From: Novosphingobium clariflavum | GTDB taxonomy: Bacteria > Pseudomonadota > Alphaproteobacteria > Sphingomonadales > Sphingomonadaceae | Length of the DNA stretch: 64,000 nt | Reading direction: 5' to 3' | Assembly (NCBI RefSeq): GCF_026420865.1 | Contig: NZ_JAPCWC010000001.1 | Span: forward strand, 372,001-436,000 | In this document: positions 46,027-54,737 of the stretch, in pieces | Numbering within the stretch: position 1 is the stretch's first letter | Layout: every line of letters begins with the position of its first letter | Program-made: the position numbers and the translations under genes | The notes under the pieces: generated by a model | Told to the model about the DNA's origin: nothing | What the model saw: only the letters and a program-made list of their open reading frames with translations | The model's database searches: none

Positions 46027-46793
46027 CGCCGCGTCTGAAACCCGCAGCGCTGGCGCTGCTGTTCCCCGCCCTGGTACTGGGTTGGTGGGAGTGGGAATCG
46101 CGCCAGAGCGCCGGCCATGCCTATGCCTTCGCCCCGCTCGAACAGATCGGGCGCAGCTTCGTGGACATGCTCTCCGATGGGACCCTGCTGTTCCAGGCTG
46201 GCGCAAGCCTGCAACGCGCGCTAACGGCTTTGCTGATCGGCGGCTCGATCGGCATCGCGATCGGCGTGGCCACCGGGCTTTCCCGCCTGCTTGACCGTAC
46301 TGCCACCCCGCTCATCACCACCTTGCGGCAGGTTCCCATCCTCGGCTGGTTGCCGCTGGTGGCGCTGTGGTTCGGCAATGGCGACGGCGCCAAGCTGCTG
46401 CTCGTCTCGCTTTCCGCTTTCTACCCGACGGTGCTCAACACCCAAAAGGGCATGCAGGCGATCGAGACGCGCTATGCCGAAGTGGGCCGGCTCTACGGCT
46501 TCACCCGCTGGCAGGCGCTGCGCCTGATCGCCTGGCCCAGTGCGCTGCCGCTGATTTTCACCGGCATTTCGCAGGCCCTTGCCTTCTCGTGGATCGCCAC
46601 CATCGGCGTGGAACTGCTGTTCAGCGCCACCGCCGGCCTTGGCACCGAGATGATGGCCGCGCAGGTCGCCGCCCGCACCGATGTCGTGCTGGTCTGCGTC
46701 GCCTGCGTGGGCGTGATGGGCTTCGCTCTCAACCAGCTCTTCGGATTGCTTCGCGCGCGCCTGCTGCGCTGGCAGCCCCCCATCCGGAATTAG
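46023..46793 (+). CDS. ssuC: Sulfonate-type ABC permease 2 (SsuC family)
   Basis: This 256-residue permease is homologous to the preceding one: RQVPILGWLPLVALWFGNGD and the coupling segment TRYAEVGRLYGFTRWQALRL, with six predicted membrane helices. The start ATG overlaps the preceding stop (ATGA). Together the two probably form a heterodimeric membrane channel for the SsuB-type ATPase encoded next. Confidence 0.88.
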   Translation: MTPRLKPAALALLFPALVLGWWEWESRQSAGHAYAFAPLEQIGRSFVDMLSDGTLLFQAGASLQRALTALLIGGSIGIAIGVATGLSRLLDRTATPLITTLRQVPILGWLPLVALWFGNGDGAKLLLVSLSAFYPTVLNTQKGMQAIETRYAEVGRLYGFTRWQALRLIAWPSALPLIFTGISQALAFSWIATIGVELLFSATAGLGTEMMAAQVAARTDVVLVCVACVGVMGFALNQLFGLLRARLLRWQPPIRN

Positions 46794-46801
46794 GAATTAC
46801 G

Positions 46802-47653
46802 ATGTCCGATCCCCGAATCCTGCGCGACCCCGCCTTGCGCCCCACCAGCACCGGAACGGGTGCCGTGCGCATTTCCGGCCTGTCCAAGCACTACGCCATC
46901 GGCGGCAAGGCCATGACCGTGCTGGACGGCATCGATCTCGCCATCCGGCCCGGTGAATTCGTCAGCATCGTCGGCCCCTCCGGCTGCGGCAAGTCCACGC
47001 TGTTGCGCCTGATCGTCGGGCTCGACACCGATTACGATGGCGAAATCCGGCTCGACGATGCGCGGGTGGCGGGAACCGGACTGGAACGCGGGCTGGTGTT
47101 CCAGGACCACCGGCTGTTTCCGTGGATGACGGTGGCCAAGAACGTGGAAGTCGCCCTGCTCAACCAGAAGCTGCCGCGCGAGCGGCGGGACCGGCTGATT
47201 GCCGAGCATCTTGCCCTCGTCGGTCTTGCCGATTTCGGCGATGCCTATCCGTACCAGCTTTCCGGCGGCATGGCCCAGCGCGCCGCAATCGCCCGCGCGC
47301 TGGTCAACGAGCCCAAGGTTCTGGCGCTGGACGAACCGCTGGGCGCGCTCGACGCGCTGACCCGCGTCAAAGTGCAGGCCGAATTGCAGCGCATCTGGAT
47401 GGAGGCCGGCACCACCATGATCATGGTCACCCATGACGTGGACGAAGCGCTGTTCCTGGGCGACCGGGTGGTGGTGATGTCCTCCCGACCCGGACGTATC
47501 GCGCGGATCGTCGATGTGGACCTGCCCCACCCGCGCGACCGCGCTTCGCCCCTGCTGCACCGCCTGAAGGACGAGATCCTGGCCGAACTCACCCGCGAAC
47601 CGCGCGAGGATGATGGCACGCTTGTCTCGTTCCCGCCCCGTATCCGCAATTGA
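46802..47653 (+). CDS. ssuB: Sulfonate-type ABC importer ATPase (SsuB family)
   Basis: This 283-residue ATPase has Walker A GPSGCGKST, Q-loop FQDHRLFPWMTV, signature LSGGMAQRA, Walker B VLALDEPLGALD and the switch His in VTHDVDEAL. It lies 8 bp behind the second permease gene. All catalytic motifs are intact, so it should power uptake of sulfonates or related organosulfur compounds delivered by the lipoprotein encoded downstream. Confidence 0.9.
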   Translation: MSDPRILRDPALRPTSTGTGAVRISGLSKHYAIGGKAMTVLDGIDLAIRPGEFVSIVGPSGCGKSTLLRLIVGLDTDYDGEIRLDDARVAGTGLERGLVFQDHRLFPWMTVAKNVEVALLNQKLPRERRDRLIAEHLALVGLADFGDAYPYQLSGGMAQRAAIARALVNEPKVLALDEPLGALDALTRVKVQAELQRIWMEAGTTMIMVTHDVDEALFLGDRVVVMSSRPGRIARIVDVDLPHPRDRASPLLHRLKDEILAELTREPREDDGTLVSFPPRIRN

Positions 47654-47685
47654 ACCTGAACGCCCTGCACCGGAGCTTTCCCACC

Positions 47686-48753
47686 ATGACAAAAGGCCGC
47701 ACGTTACTGGCCCTGCTGCTGCCGCTGTTCGCCCTGGCGACGGCCTGCTCCCCATCGGGCAAGCAAGCGGATGAAAAGATCGTCGACATCGCCGGCATCG
47801 TCTCTCCCAAGGACGGCAAGAACGAGTTCGTCGGCGGCATCGCCCGCATTCAGGAAGACGGATGGCTGGACGCCGAACTGGCGAAGAAGGGCTGGAATGC
47901 GCGCTGGGTGCCGGTTCCCGCCTCGGTCGGCGGCCCGGTGGTGAACGAAGGGTTCGCGGCCAGGACCATCGACATGGCGAACTATGGCGACCTGCCCTCG
48001 GTCATCGCGATGGCTGGCGGCGTGGATTTACGCCTCGTCGTGCCCAGCCGCAGCAGCACCAACATCTATCTTGCCGTGGGCAAGGATTCCACGGCGCGCA
48101 CCCTTCGCGACCTGAAGGGCAAGCGGATCGCGCTCCATCGCGGGCGCCCGTGGGAAGCCGGGTTTGCCCGCTACGTCCAGTCGCAAGGGCTGAAGCTCGA
48201 CGATTTCAAGATCATCAACGTCAACGCCGTGGCCGGACAGGCGGCCCTCACCAGCGGCAAGGTGGACGCCATCGTGCTGATCCAGGCCGAAGCCTACGTG
48301 CTGCAGGACAAGGGACTGGCGCGCATCCTGTGGTCCACCGCCAATGCCCCCGAAAGCTGGAAGATGGTGGCGGGCTCCTTTGCGCGGAAGGAGTTCCTCG
48401 ATGCCCATCCCGACATCGTGCAGACCGTGGTGACGGCATTCGTGCGACAGGCCTACTGGTCCAGCCAGGAGAAGAACCGCGACACGGTGCTGTCGTGGGG
48501 TACGCTGGGCGGCACCCCGCTGGCTGCCGTCGTGAAGGATACCGACAACAACCCGCTGCCCTGGCGCCAGCGCTTCTCCCCCCTGCCCAGCCCCGCCATT
48601 CAGGAGCATTTCGATTTCGTCTCCGACTATGCCTTCCGCACCGGCCTGACGCGCAAGAAGGTGGACGTTTCCAAGCTGATCGACCGGCGATACGTCGATC
48701 AGGCGACCAAGGACCTGAAGCTGGAAGGCTGGTGGACCGATCCCAAGAACTGA
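47686..48753 (+). CDS. ssuA: Sulfonate-type ABC substrate-binding lipoprotein (SsuA family)
   Basis: This 355-residue NMT1/SsuA-type binding protein has a lipoprotein signal (LLALLLPLFALATAC), the ligand-loop block MANYGDLPSVIAMAGGVDLR, TLRDLKGKRIALHRGRPWEA and SGKVDAIVLIQAEAYVL. The ATG at 47686 is chosen over the TTG at 47650 because it starts directly at the basic signal-peptide head MTKGR. Unlike the DszB-like proteins of the same fold it is exported, which supports reading those as enzymes. Confidence 0.88.
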   Translation: MTKGRTLLALLLPLFALATACSPSGKQADEKIVDIAGIVSPKDGKNEFVGGIARIQEDGWLDAELAKKGWNARWVPVPASVGGPVVNEGFAARTIDMANYGDLPSVIAMAGGVDLRLVVPSRSSTNIYLAVGKDSTARTLRDLKGKRIALHRGRPWEAGFARYVQSQGLKLDDFKIINVNAVAGQAALTSGKVDAIVLIQAEAYVLQDKGLARILWSTANAPESWKMVAGSFARKEFLDAHPDIVQTVVTAFVRQAYWSSQEKNRDTVLSWGTLGGTPLAAVVKDTDNNPLPWRQRFSPLPSPAIQEHFDFVSDYAFRTGLTRKKVDVSKLIDRRYVDQATKDLKLEGWWTDPKN

Positions 48754-48775
48754 CCGTCCCCACAATCGCCAAAAA

Positions 48776-48813
48776 GCAAGGCCCGGCGCGATCCATATCG
48801 CGCCGGGCCTTGC
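48776..48813. terminator. Strong bidirectional terminator
   Basis: The arms gcaaggcccggcgcgat (48776-48792) and atcgcgccgggccttgc (48797-48813) are perfectly complementary with a 4-nt loop. An A-run on the left and tgttt on the right serve both convergent operons. Confidence 0.85.
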
Positions 48814-48835
48814 TGTTTCCATCTCGGCGGTGGGA

Positions 48836-49990
48836 CTATTCCGCCGCCTCCAGCCGCTGAACCGCCTGATGGCCCAGCAACGGCAGCACTTCCTCGCCCA
48901 CCCGGTAGGCTTCCTCCAGATGCGGCGTGGCGGCCAGAATGAACGAGTCCGCGCCCAGCCCGATCAGTTCGTCCAGCCGCGCCGCGACGTTCTCGTAACT
49001 GCCGACGATCCCCAGTGCCGGGCCGGGGCGCAACAGGCTGAAGCCGCCCCAGACATTGGGCGAGACGATGAGGTCGCGATAGTCCTGCGCATCGGCCACG
49101 CCCAGGCCGGCCAGCCGCCGCACGCCCACGGAATCGCTGCTCTGCCCACCGAATGCGGCGCGATTGGCCGCCTTGACGTTGGCGAAGCCGATCTCGATCT
49201 CTCGCCAGGCTTCCTCCTCGGTACGCCGCGCGACCACTTCGACACGGATCGCGCATTTGATCCCGCGCCCCAGTTCCGCCGTGCGCGCCTTTACGGCATC
49301 GAACTTCTGGGCAAGCTGCGCGAAGGGCTCCAGCCACGAAAGGTAATAGTCGGCATGGCGCGCCGCCGATTGCAGGGCGGCCTCCGACGAGCCCGAGAAG
49401 TAGATCGTCGGCAAATCCTCGCGTGCCAGGGCAGGCGGAAGCGCGGCATCCTCCACCTCGTAGAAGCGGCCCTTGTGGGTGAACGGTCCTTCCTTCCACA
49501 CGCCCTTCATCACGTCGAGAAACTCGGTGGTGCGGCCATAGCGGTCGTCATGATCGAACGGATCGCCCCACCAGCGCTGGGCCGGGCCGCCGCCGCCGGT
49601 GATGATGTTGTAGACCACGCGTCCATTGCTCGCACGCTGGAGGCTGGCCGACATGCGCGCTGCGCGTACCGGATTGAGGAAACCCGGCTGGAACGCGATC
49701 ATGAAGCGGAAGGCCTTGGTCGCCCGTGCCAGCGCCGCCGAGATGACCCAGGGATCGTCGGTCATCGGGAAGGACGGCAGCAATCCGCCCACGAAGCCGG
49801 AAATTTCGGCGGCCCTGGCGATCTCGGCCATATGGTCGAGGTAGCTGGTGCCGTCCGGCTCACCGTTCAGCAGGCCCGGCGCCTGATTGCCCGGCACCAG
49901 CGCCGACCAATCGCCTCGGTTCGAATTGCGCTCTCGGATGGAACTGCTGCAACCGTGCGTGGGGATGCGCCAGTAGAAATCGATGCTCAT
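48836..49990 (-). CDS. LLM-class flavin monooxygenase (SsuD-like), group C
   Basis: The 384-residue protein is of the SsuD superfamily, with MSIDFYWRIPTHG, the group-C NRGDW element, RVEVVARRTEEEAW and the SsuD-type C-terminus VGSYENVAARLDELIGLGAD followed by TPHLEEAYRVGEEVLPLL. The active-site Arg is kept (AIRVEVVAR), with Glu where SsuD has His. It starts after aaggag at 49990. It is downstream of the shorter LLM gene, separated by 13 bp. Confidence 0.88.
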   Translation of the reverse strand: MSIDFYWRIPTHGCSSSIRERNSNRGDWSALVPGNQAPGLLNGEPDGTSYLDHMAEIARAAEISGFVGGLLPSFPMTDDPWVISAALARATKAFRFMIAFQPGFLNPVRAARMSASLQRASNGRVVYNIITGGGGPAQRWWGDPFDHDDRYGRTTEFLDVMKGVWKEGPFTHKGRFYEVEDAALPPALAREDLPTIYFSGSSEAALQSAARHADYYLSWLEPFAQLAQKFDAVKARTAELGRGIKCAIRVEVVARRTEEEAWREIEIGFANVKAANRAAFGGQSSDSVGVRRLAGLGVADAQDYRDLIVSPNVWGGFSLLRPGPALGIVGSYENVAARLDELIGLGADSFILAATPHLEEAYRVGEEVLPLLGHQAVQRLEAAE

Positions 49991-50003
49991 GTCAGGCTCT
50001 CCT

Positions 50004-50945
50004 TCAGGCCGCGATGGCCGCTTGCGCGCGGTAGCGACCGATGATCTGTTCGCCGGCGATATGGACCTCCTGAATCTGGTCCGGCGCCGACAGGACGGCG
50101 ATGTCGAGACCGGCATGGACCAGCTCGCCCAGCTTCGCGGTGACGTCCTCGAACGTGCCTACCAGGGCGAAAGGCGGCAAAGAGCGGTGTTCGCGTTCGA
50201 TCGCCACATCCCGCTCCTCTGCCCGCGTGAGCAGGGGAAGCTGCGCGGCGATGCGCAGCGACGGATTGGCCCGGCGCGCGTCGGCGATCCGGTCTGCCAG
50301 AGCCTCCAGCGACGGCGCCGCATCGATCAAGAGCACTGCGGTATGGGCCAGCAGCCCCGCGCCCGGCGCATCCGCCCCGTGCAGCCAGACCGGCGGCTTG
50401 CGCCTGCCCTGCACCAGACTGCCCAGTCCGCCCTTCTCGACAACGAAGTGAGCGCCTTCCAGATCGAATGGCCCATCGCTCCAGACGCCGTCCAGCAGCG
50501 ACAGCAGCTCTTCGGTGCGGGCATGCCGGTCCTGCGCCGCAACCGTGTCGCCGGCCCGCAAGCCCTGCCCGGCCTCGATCAGCCAGGCCTGCCGGTCACC
50601 CGAAAAGCGCTGGACGCTAGACGCCATCTTGGCATGATAGACGCCCGAGGCAGAGCCGGGCGCGACGGCGGTGACGATCCCTATCCGCCGGGTCTCCCGC
50701 AGCAATGCCGCGGTGACGATCCATGGCTCCTCGCCTTCCGGCTCATCGGGCACGACGACGCCATCGAAGCCGGTCAGTTCGGCGGCACGGGCGATTTGCG
50801 CCAGATAGTCGTAGTGGTTGATCTGCAAGCGGCGGCTACCGGCGTCGCGGACCGGGGCCCAGGGTCGTTCGCCATCCGACCATTCGCCGCGCCCGCGATC
50901 CGCAGGCGCGGTGGTCGACAGATGCCAGTAGAAGCTCAGCGCCAT
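50004..50945 (-). CDS. Short LLM-class flavin monooxygenase-like protein, group C
   Basis: This 313-residue protein of the LLM superfamily is about 70-90 residues shorter than its paralogs. It keeps MALSFYWHLST, GRGEW, NHYDYLAQIARAAELTGFDG and the C-terminal VGTFEDVTAKLGELVHAGLD, but the middle region that carries RxRLxxIVRETxxEA in SsuD is abbreviated (RIAAQLPLLTRAEERDVAIE). It may be an accessory subunit to the adjacent enzyme or a reduced enzyme. It starts after aaggagat. Confidence 0.78.
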   Translation of the reverse strand: MALSFYWHLSTTAPADRGRGEWSDGERPWAPVRDAGSRRLQINHYDYLAQIARAAELTGFDGVVVPDEPEGEEPWIVTAALLRETRRIGIVTAVAPGSASGVYHAKMASSVQRFSGDRQAWLIEAGQGLRAGDTVAAQDRHARTEELLSLLDGVWSDGPFDLEGAHFVVEKGGLGSLVQGRRKPPVWLHGADAPGAGLLAHTAVLLIDAAPSLEALADRIADARRANPSLRIAAQLPLLTRAEERDVAIEREHRSLPPFALVGTFEDVTAKLGELVHAGLDIAVLSAPDQIQEVHIAGEQIIGRYRAQAAIAA

Positions 50946-50993
50946 TCGGAAATCTCCTTCGGATCGATAATGCGAAATCTCGAAGGCTTCCGA

Positions 50994-51009
50994 AGCACGG
51001 TTCATGCCA
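50994..51009 (-). promoter_or_regulatory. Sigma-54-like promoter of the two-LLM operon
   Basis: On the minus strand the sequence is TGGCATGAACCGTGCT: GG and GC dinucleotides in register, with T for C in the -24 element and G for T in the -12 element. It lies 49 bp before the LLM start. Confidence 0.6.
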
Positions 51010-51063
51010 CCTGCGGCAAACCTGCTAGAAATCGTGTCGCGACAGGCGAAAGATCGGGGCCGC

Positions 51064-51081
51064 TGCGCAATTCTGCGCAGT
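51064..51081. promoter_or_regulatory. Palindromic activator site shared by divergent operons
   Basis: CTGCGCAATTCTGCGCAG keeps both CTGCGCA arms of the motif at 27921-27938 and differs only at two central positions. It lies 55 bp from the minus-strand and 73 bp from the plus-strand sigma-54-like promoter. Confidence 0.72.
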
Positions 51082-51153
51082 GATCGCGCCGATCTGCACA
51101 CTCGAGGGTCCATTCACGCTTTCGGATGTCCGATGGCAGGCCCCACAGACGGC

Positions 51154-51169
51154 TGGCATGGGGCTTGCT
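51154..51169 (+). promoter_or_regulatory. Sigma-54-like promoter of the 51224 gene
   Basis: TGGCATGGGGCTTGCT has a consensus -12 element and one change (T for C) in the -24 element, 55 bp before the start codon. Confidence 0.7.
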
Positions 51170-51190
51170 AGGCCGTAAGCTCATAAACGG
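51168..51190. repeat. Solo copy resembling a MITE end
   Basis: These 23 bases match the terminal sequence of the 56108-56398 element at 21 positions (differences at the T/C after ctagg and at aaa/aag). It lies immediately after the -12 element, so the transcription start region of the 51224 gene coincides with it. Confidence 0.6.
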
Positions 51191-51223
51191 ACGGACGAAC
51201 AGACAAGCGGAGTTGCGACACAG

Positions 51224-52267
51224 ATGGGGCGAAAGGGTGTGACGGCAAACGAAAAGCTGGATCGGATATGGCTTGTGCGCTCTCCGGTTCCGGCCGCATC
51301 GTCGATCGCCTGGTCGCTCGGCTGGCTGGACGCGGAGTTCGCGCCCGACGGTATAACCGTAGACTGGCTGCGCGCAGACCGCCTGCGCATCGCCGAGCGG
51401 GACCACGATGTCATGACCCGCAGCCTCTTTCGCGAAGGGGGCAATATCCCGGCGCTTGCCGCCCGCGCGCTCGGCGCCGATACGCGGGTTATCGGCCTGA
51501 CCTGGATCGACGAGCGGCAGGCGATCATGGTCCGCCCCGGCGCCAATGTGCTCGATCCCGTGCAATTGAAAGGGATGCGCTTCGCCCTGCCCGGTTATGT
51601 TTCCACCCGCGGGGCCTCGGTGGTGCGCGGGATGTCGCTCCACGGAATCAAGAGCGCGCTGCGGCTAGCCGGGCTCTCGCTGGAAGACGTGCGCTTCGTG
51701 GATGTGCCGACGCCGAAAGTCGATTTCTCGGAACCGCAGATGATGCAGCGCATGTGGTCGGGCCTCCAGGCCCTGGCCGATGACCGGGTCGACGCGGTCT
51801 ACGTCAAAGGCGCCGCCGCCGCCGAAGCGGCCCAGCAACTGGGGCTGGAGGTCGGGATCGATCTCGACGCCTATCCCAGCCGGATGGCCCGGGTGAACAA
51901 CGGAACCCCGCGCCCGATCCTGACGCATCGCCGCATGATCGAGGAACATTTCGACATCGTCGTGCGTTTCCTGCTGAGCAGCTTGCGGGCGGCCGACTGG
52001 GCTGCAAGCAACCCGGTGGAACTACGCCATATCCTGGCGCGGGAGACGTTCTCCGGCCCGGCGGGTGTGGATGCCGCCTATCGTGACGGTTTCCACCGAT
52101 CGCTCCACCCCGACCTCTCGCCGGAGCGGATCGACATGCTTCGCATTCAGGAACTGTTCCTACGGATACACGGGTTTCTGGAAAACGCCGTCGACATCGA
52201 TGGCTGGATCGACGCGCGCCCGCTCACCGCGGCACTGGCCTTGCGCACCAAAGACCGCGCCGCCTGA
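51224..52267 (+). CDS. DszB-family protein with substituted catalytic residues (copy 4)
   Basis: This 347-residue member of the DszB-like family is highly similar to the split copy (NGTPRPILTHRRMIEEHFDI, MWSGLQALADDRVDAVYVKG). The nucleophile position is Ser20 (VRSPVPAAS, codon tct) instead of Cys. At the position of the catalytic His the motif reads RDHDVMTRSLFREGGN, so Asp aligns where His is expected, with His one residue later. The Arg-x-Gly-Gly is kept. In DszB a Cys27Ser change abolishes activity. It may be inactive, bind without turnover, or use different chemistry. It has no signal peptide. Confidence 0.82.
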   Translation: MGRKGVTANEKLDRIWLVRSPVPAASSIAWSLGWLDAEFAPDGITVDWLRADRLRIAERDHDVMTRSLFREGGNIPALAARALGADTRVIGLTWIDERQAIMVRPGANVLDPVQLKGMRFALPGYVSTRGASVVRGMSLHGIKSALRLAGLSLEDVRFVDVPTPKVDFSEPQMMQRMWSGLQALADDRVDAVYVKGAAAAEAAQQLGLEVGIDLDAYPSRMARVNNGTPRPILTHRRMIEEHFDIVVRFLLSSLRAADWAASNPVELRHILARETFSGPAGVDAAYRDGFHRSLHPDLSPERIDMLRIQELFLRIHGFLENAVDIDGWIDARPLTAALALRTKDRAA

Positions 52268-52290
52268 CTTGCGTCGCACCCAGTGCCGGG

Positions 52291-52308
52291 GCGCGCAGAT
52301 CCGCGCAC
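52291..52308. promoter_or_regulatory. Weaker palindromic activator site
   Basis: GCGCGCAGATCCGCGCAC retains the GCGCA...GCGCA core spacing of the motif, matching at 12 of 18 positions, and lies 74 bp upstream of a perfect sigma-54 promoter. Confidence 0.5.
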
Positions 52309-52381
52309 CGGCTGCACCATTCTGAACAGCGCAGGCGCGGTCTTTCGCCTCCATCGCCCCATTTCCCTGAGTTTCCGCAAG

Positions 52382-52397
52382 TGGCACGCCCCTTGCT
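52382..52397 (+). promoter_or_regulatory. Sigma-54 promoter of the TonB-receptor/desulfinase unit
   Basis: TGGCACGCCCCTTGCT is identical to the site at 31447-31462, and the receptor start codon lies 79 bp downstream. Confidence 0.87.
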
Positions 52398-52475
52398 CCT
52401 TCGATTGCGAAACAGCGGAGCGGACATCGTCCGGCACCCGCGCACCACAGGTCCGCAATCGAGGAAAACATAGTC

Positions 52476-54737
52476 ATGGCATTCAGGGCGCCGCTCCAAC
52501 ATTCTTCTGCCCGTCGCGCTTCCGACGTCAGCGCTTTGGTGCTGGCGCTGGGCCTTGCCACAGCGCTCTCCGGGCAAGCAGCCCATGCCGAAGCGGCCGA
52601 TACTGCCGAAACGCCCGTTACCGAGGGCGCGAACGGTGGCGGCGATACGATCCTCGTCACCGCCCAAAAACGCACCCAAAGCGTGCAGGATGTGCCCGCT
52701 TCCATCGTCGCACTGAGCGGCGATGCGCTGCGCGACCGGCTCATCACCCGCGCCAGCGACATCTCGCGCTTCGTGCCCAGTTTCAGTGCCGATACTTCGG
52801 TGGGGAACCTGACGCCGCGCTGGTACTTGCGCGGTATCGGCAACTCGGTCCCCGGCAACGGCCAGACCAGTCCGCTCGGCGTCTATCAGGACGAAGTCTA
52901 TGTCGGCATCCCGGTGGCGCAGGCGTTCCCGGTCTTCGATCTTGAACGGGTGGAAGTGCTCAGCGGTCCGCAGGGTACGCTGTGGGGCAAGAACACCACG
53001 GCGGGCGCGATCAACTTCATCTCCCGCAAGCCGTCCTTCGATGCCAGCGGCTATGCGCGCGCCGAATACGGCAGCTATGGCTCTACCCTGCTCGAAGGCG
53101 CATGGGGCGGGCCGCTGAGCGACAAGGTGGCCGTCCGCTTCGCCGGTCACTTCCGCGATGACGATGGCTTCGCCACCAACCAGCATGACGGTACGCCGAT
53201 GGGCAAGAACCGCGAAGCCGCCGCGCGCTTCTCCATCCTTGCCAAGCCCACCGACACGTTCGAGGCGCTGCTGCGCGTCCAGTACCGCGATTACAAGAAC
53301 GTGGGTGACATCATCTATCGGGGGCTTGGAACCACCGATTCCGCCGGCTTTCCGATCCCGCAAAGCTACAAGGACAATTATTCGCTCGGCAATAGCGGGC
53401 AAGACCTGCGCCAGCGCGGCGTACAACTCAATCTCGACTGGGATGTGGGCGACCTTCATCTCACTTCGATCACCGCCTACAACGAATTCAAGCACCGGTC
53501 CGAGCTGGGCACGCAGGTCAATCACGAAGGCACGCATACCTACAGCAGCCTGAACGCGAAGGCATTCAGCCAGGAATTGCGCCTCGCCTCCCCGGACGAG
53601 GGACGCCTGAAGTGGATCGCCGGTGCCAATTACTACTACGAGAAGCTGGCTTCCGAAGCCGCCACTGCCGTACTGCCCAATACCGTCGGGCTGAAAGCCA
53701 GCTGGACCAATACCCAGTTCACGCAGAGCAACAACAGTTACGGCCTCTTCGGCAATGTGACTTATGAGCCCATCGACAATCTGGAACTGATCCTGGGCGG
53801 CCGCTACACCTGGGAAAACAAGGCCATCGACCTCAATACGATCGGCACGGCGAGCGGCGGCACCGGCACACTGACCTATCTCGACACAGTGGCGTTCTGG
53901 TCCCGCAATTCGGTGACCGGCACCGGGATCGCGACGCGCGCGGCGCAGAACGAAAAGCGCAACTGGGGCGCCTTCACCTATGACGCCACCGCGAAGTACA
54001 ACTTCACGCGCGATCTCAACGTCTATGCCCGCTACGCCAAGGGCTTCCGATCGGGCGGATTCAACACCGGTGCAACCTTGCAGACGCAGGTTGCCACCGT
54101 CGATCCCGAATATGTGAAAAGCTATGAGATCGGCCTCAAGTCGGAATGGCTGAACGGCCGCCTGTCCGCCAATCTTGCAGCGTTCTACAACGACTATACC
54201 GATATTCAGGTCACGGTGATCCAGCTGCCGCTCAGCCAGCTTTCCAACGCGGGCAAGGGCTGGTCGAAGGGGATCGAAGCGGTGCTCAGCGCCCGCCCGG
54301 TGGACGCCCTGCACTTGTCGGGCACGCTGGGTCTGCTGGACACTAAGTATACCGAATTCCCCAATTGCAAGTCCGGCGTGGACTGCTCCGGTAACCAGTT
54401 CGTGCGCGCGCCGCACGTCACTGCCAGCATCGCGGGGGACTACACGTTCGATCTGGGCCACGGCCATCGCATCGTTGCCGAAACCAACTGGTCCTACCGC
54501 TCGCACCTCTATTTCAACGCCGGCACCCAGGCCGCGCCGCTGGAACAGGGGCCGAAATGGCTGGGCAATGCCTCGCTCGCCTGGCAGCTGCCCAATGACA
54601 TCAAGCTCTCGGTCTTTGCCCGCAACGTGACCAACAGCCACGCGGCATCGACGCTCATCCCCTCGGCAAACTTCGGCTATATCAAGTACATCATCGAGCC
54701 GCGCGTGTGGGGCGGCGCCGTTTCGGTGAGCTTCTGA
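52476..54737 (+). CDS. TonB-dependent outer-membrane receptor 2
   Basis: This 753-residue receptor has a long signal region (about 45 residues, ending near QAAHAEA), a TonB box DTILVTAQKR, a plug (FDLERVEVLSGPQGTLWGKN, INFISRKPSFD) and a barrel ending RVWGGAVSVSF with terminal Phe. The plug style is that of the broad sphingomonad receptor family used for small organic compounds. Its perfect sigma-54 promoter, and the desulfinase gene downstream, suggest it imports an organosulfur compound across the outer membrane. Confidence 0.9.
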   Translation: MAFRAPLQHSSARRASDVSALVLALGLATALSGQAAHAEAADTAETPVTEGANGGGDTILVTAQKRTQSVQDVPASIVALSGDALRDRLITRASDISRFVPSFSADTSVGNLTPRWYLRGIGNSVPGNGQTSPLGVYQDEVYVGIPVAQAFPVFDLERVEVLSGPQGTLWGKNTTAGAINFISRKPSFDASGYARAEYGSYGSTLLEGAWGGPLSDKVAVRFAGHFRDDDGFATNQHDGTPMGKNREAAARFSILAKPTDTFEALLRVQYRDYKNVGDIIYRGLGTTDSAGFPIPQSYKDNYSLGNSGQDLRQRGVQLNLDWDVGDLHLTSITAYNEFKHRSELGTQVNHEGTHTYSSLNAKAFSQELRLASPDEGRLKWIAGANYYYEKLASEAATAVLPNTVGLKASWTNTQFTQSNNSYGLFGNVTYEPIDNLELILGGRYTWENKAIDLNTIGTASGGTGTLTYLDTVAFWSRNSVTGTGIATRAAQNEKRNWGAFTYDATAKYNFTRDLNVYARYAKGFRSGGFNTGATLQTQVATVDPEYVKSYEIGLKSEWLNGRLSANLAAFYNDYTDIQVTVIQLPLSQLSNAGKGWSKGIEAVLSARPVDALHLSGTLGLLDTKYTEFPNCKSGVDCSGNQFVRAPHVTASIAGDYTFDLGHGHRIVAETNWSYRSHLYFNAGTQAAPLEQGPKWLGNASLAWQLPNDIKLSVFARNVTNSHAASTLIPSANFGYIKYIIEPRVWGGAVSVSF

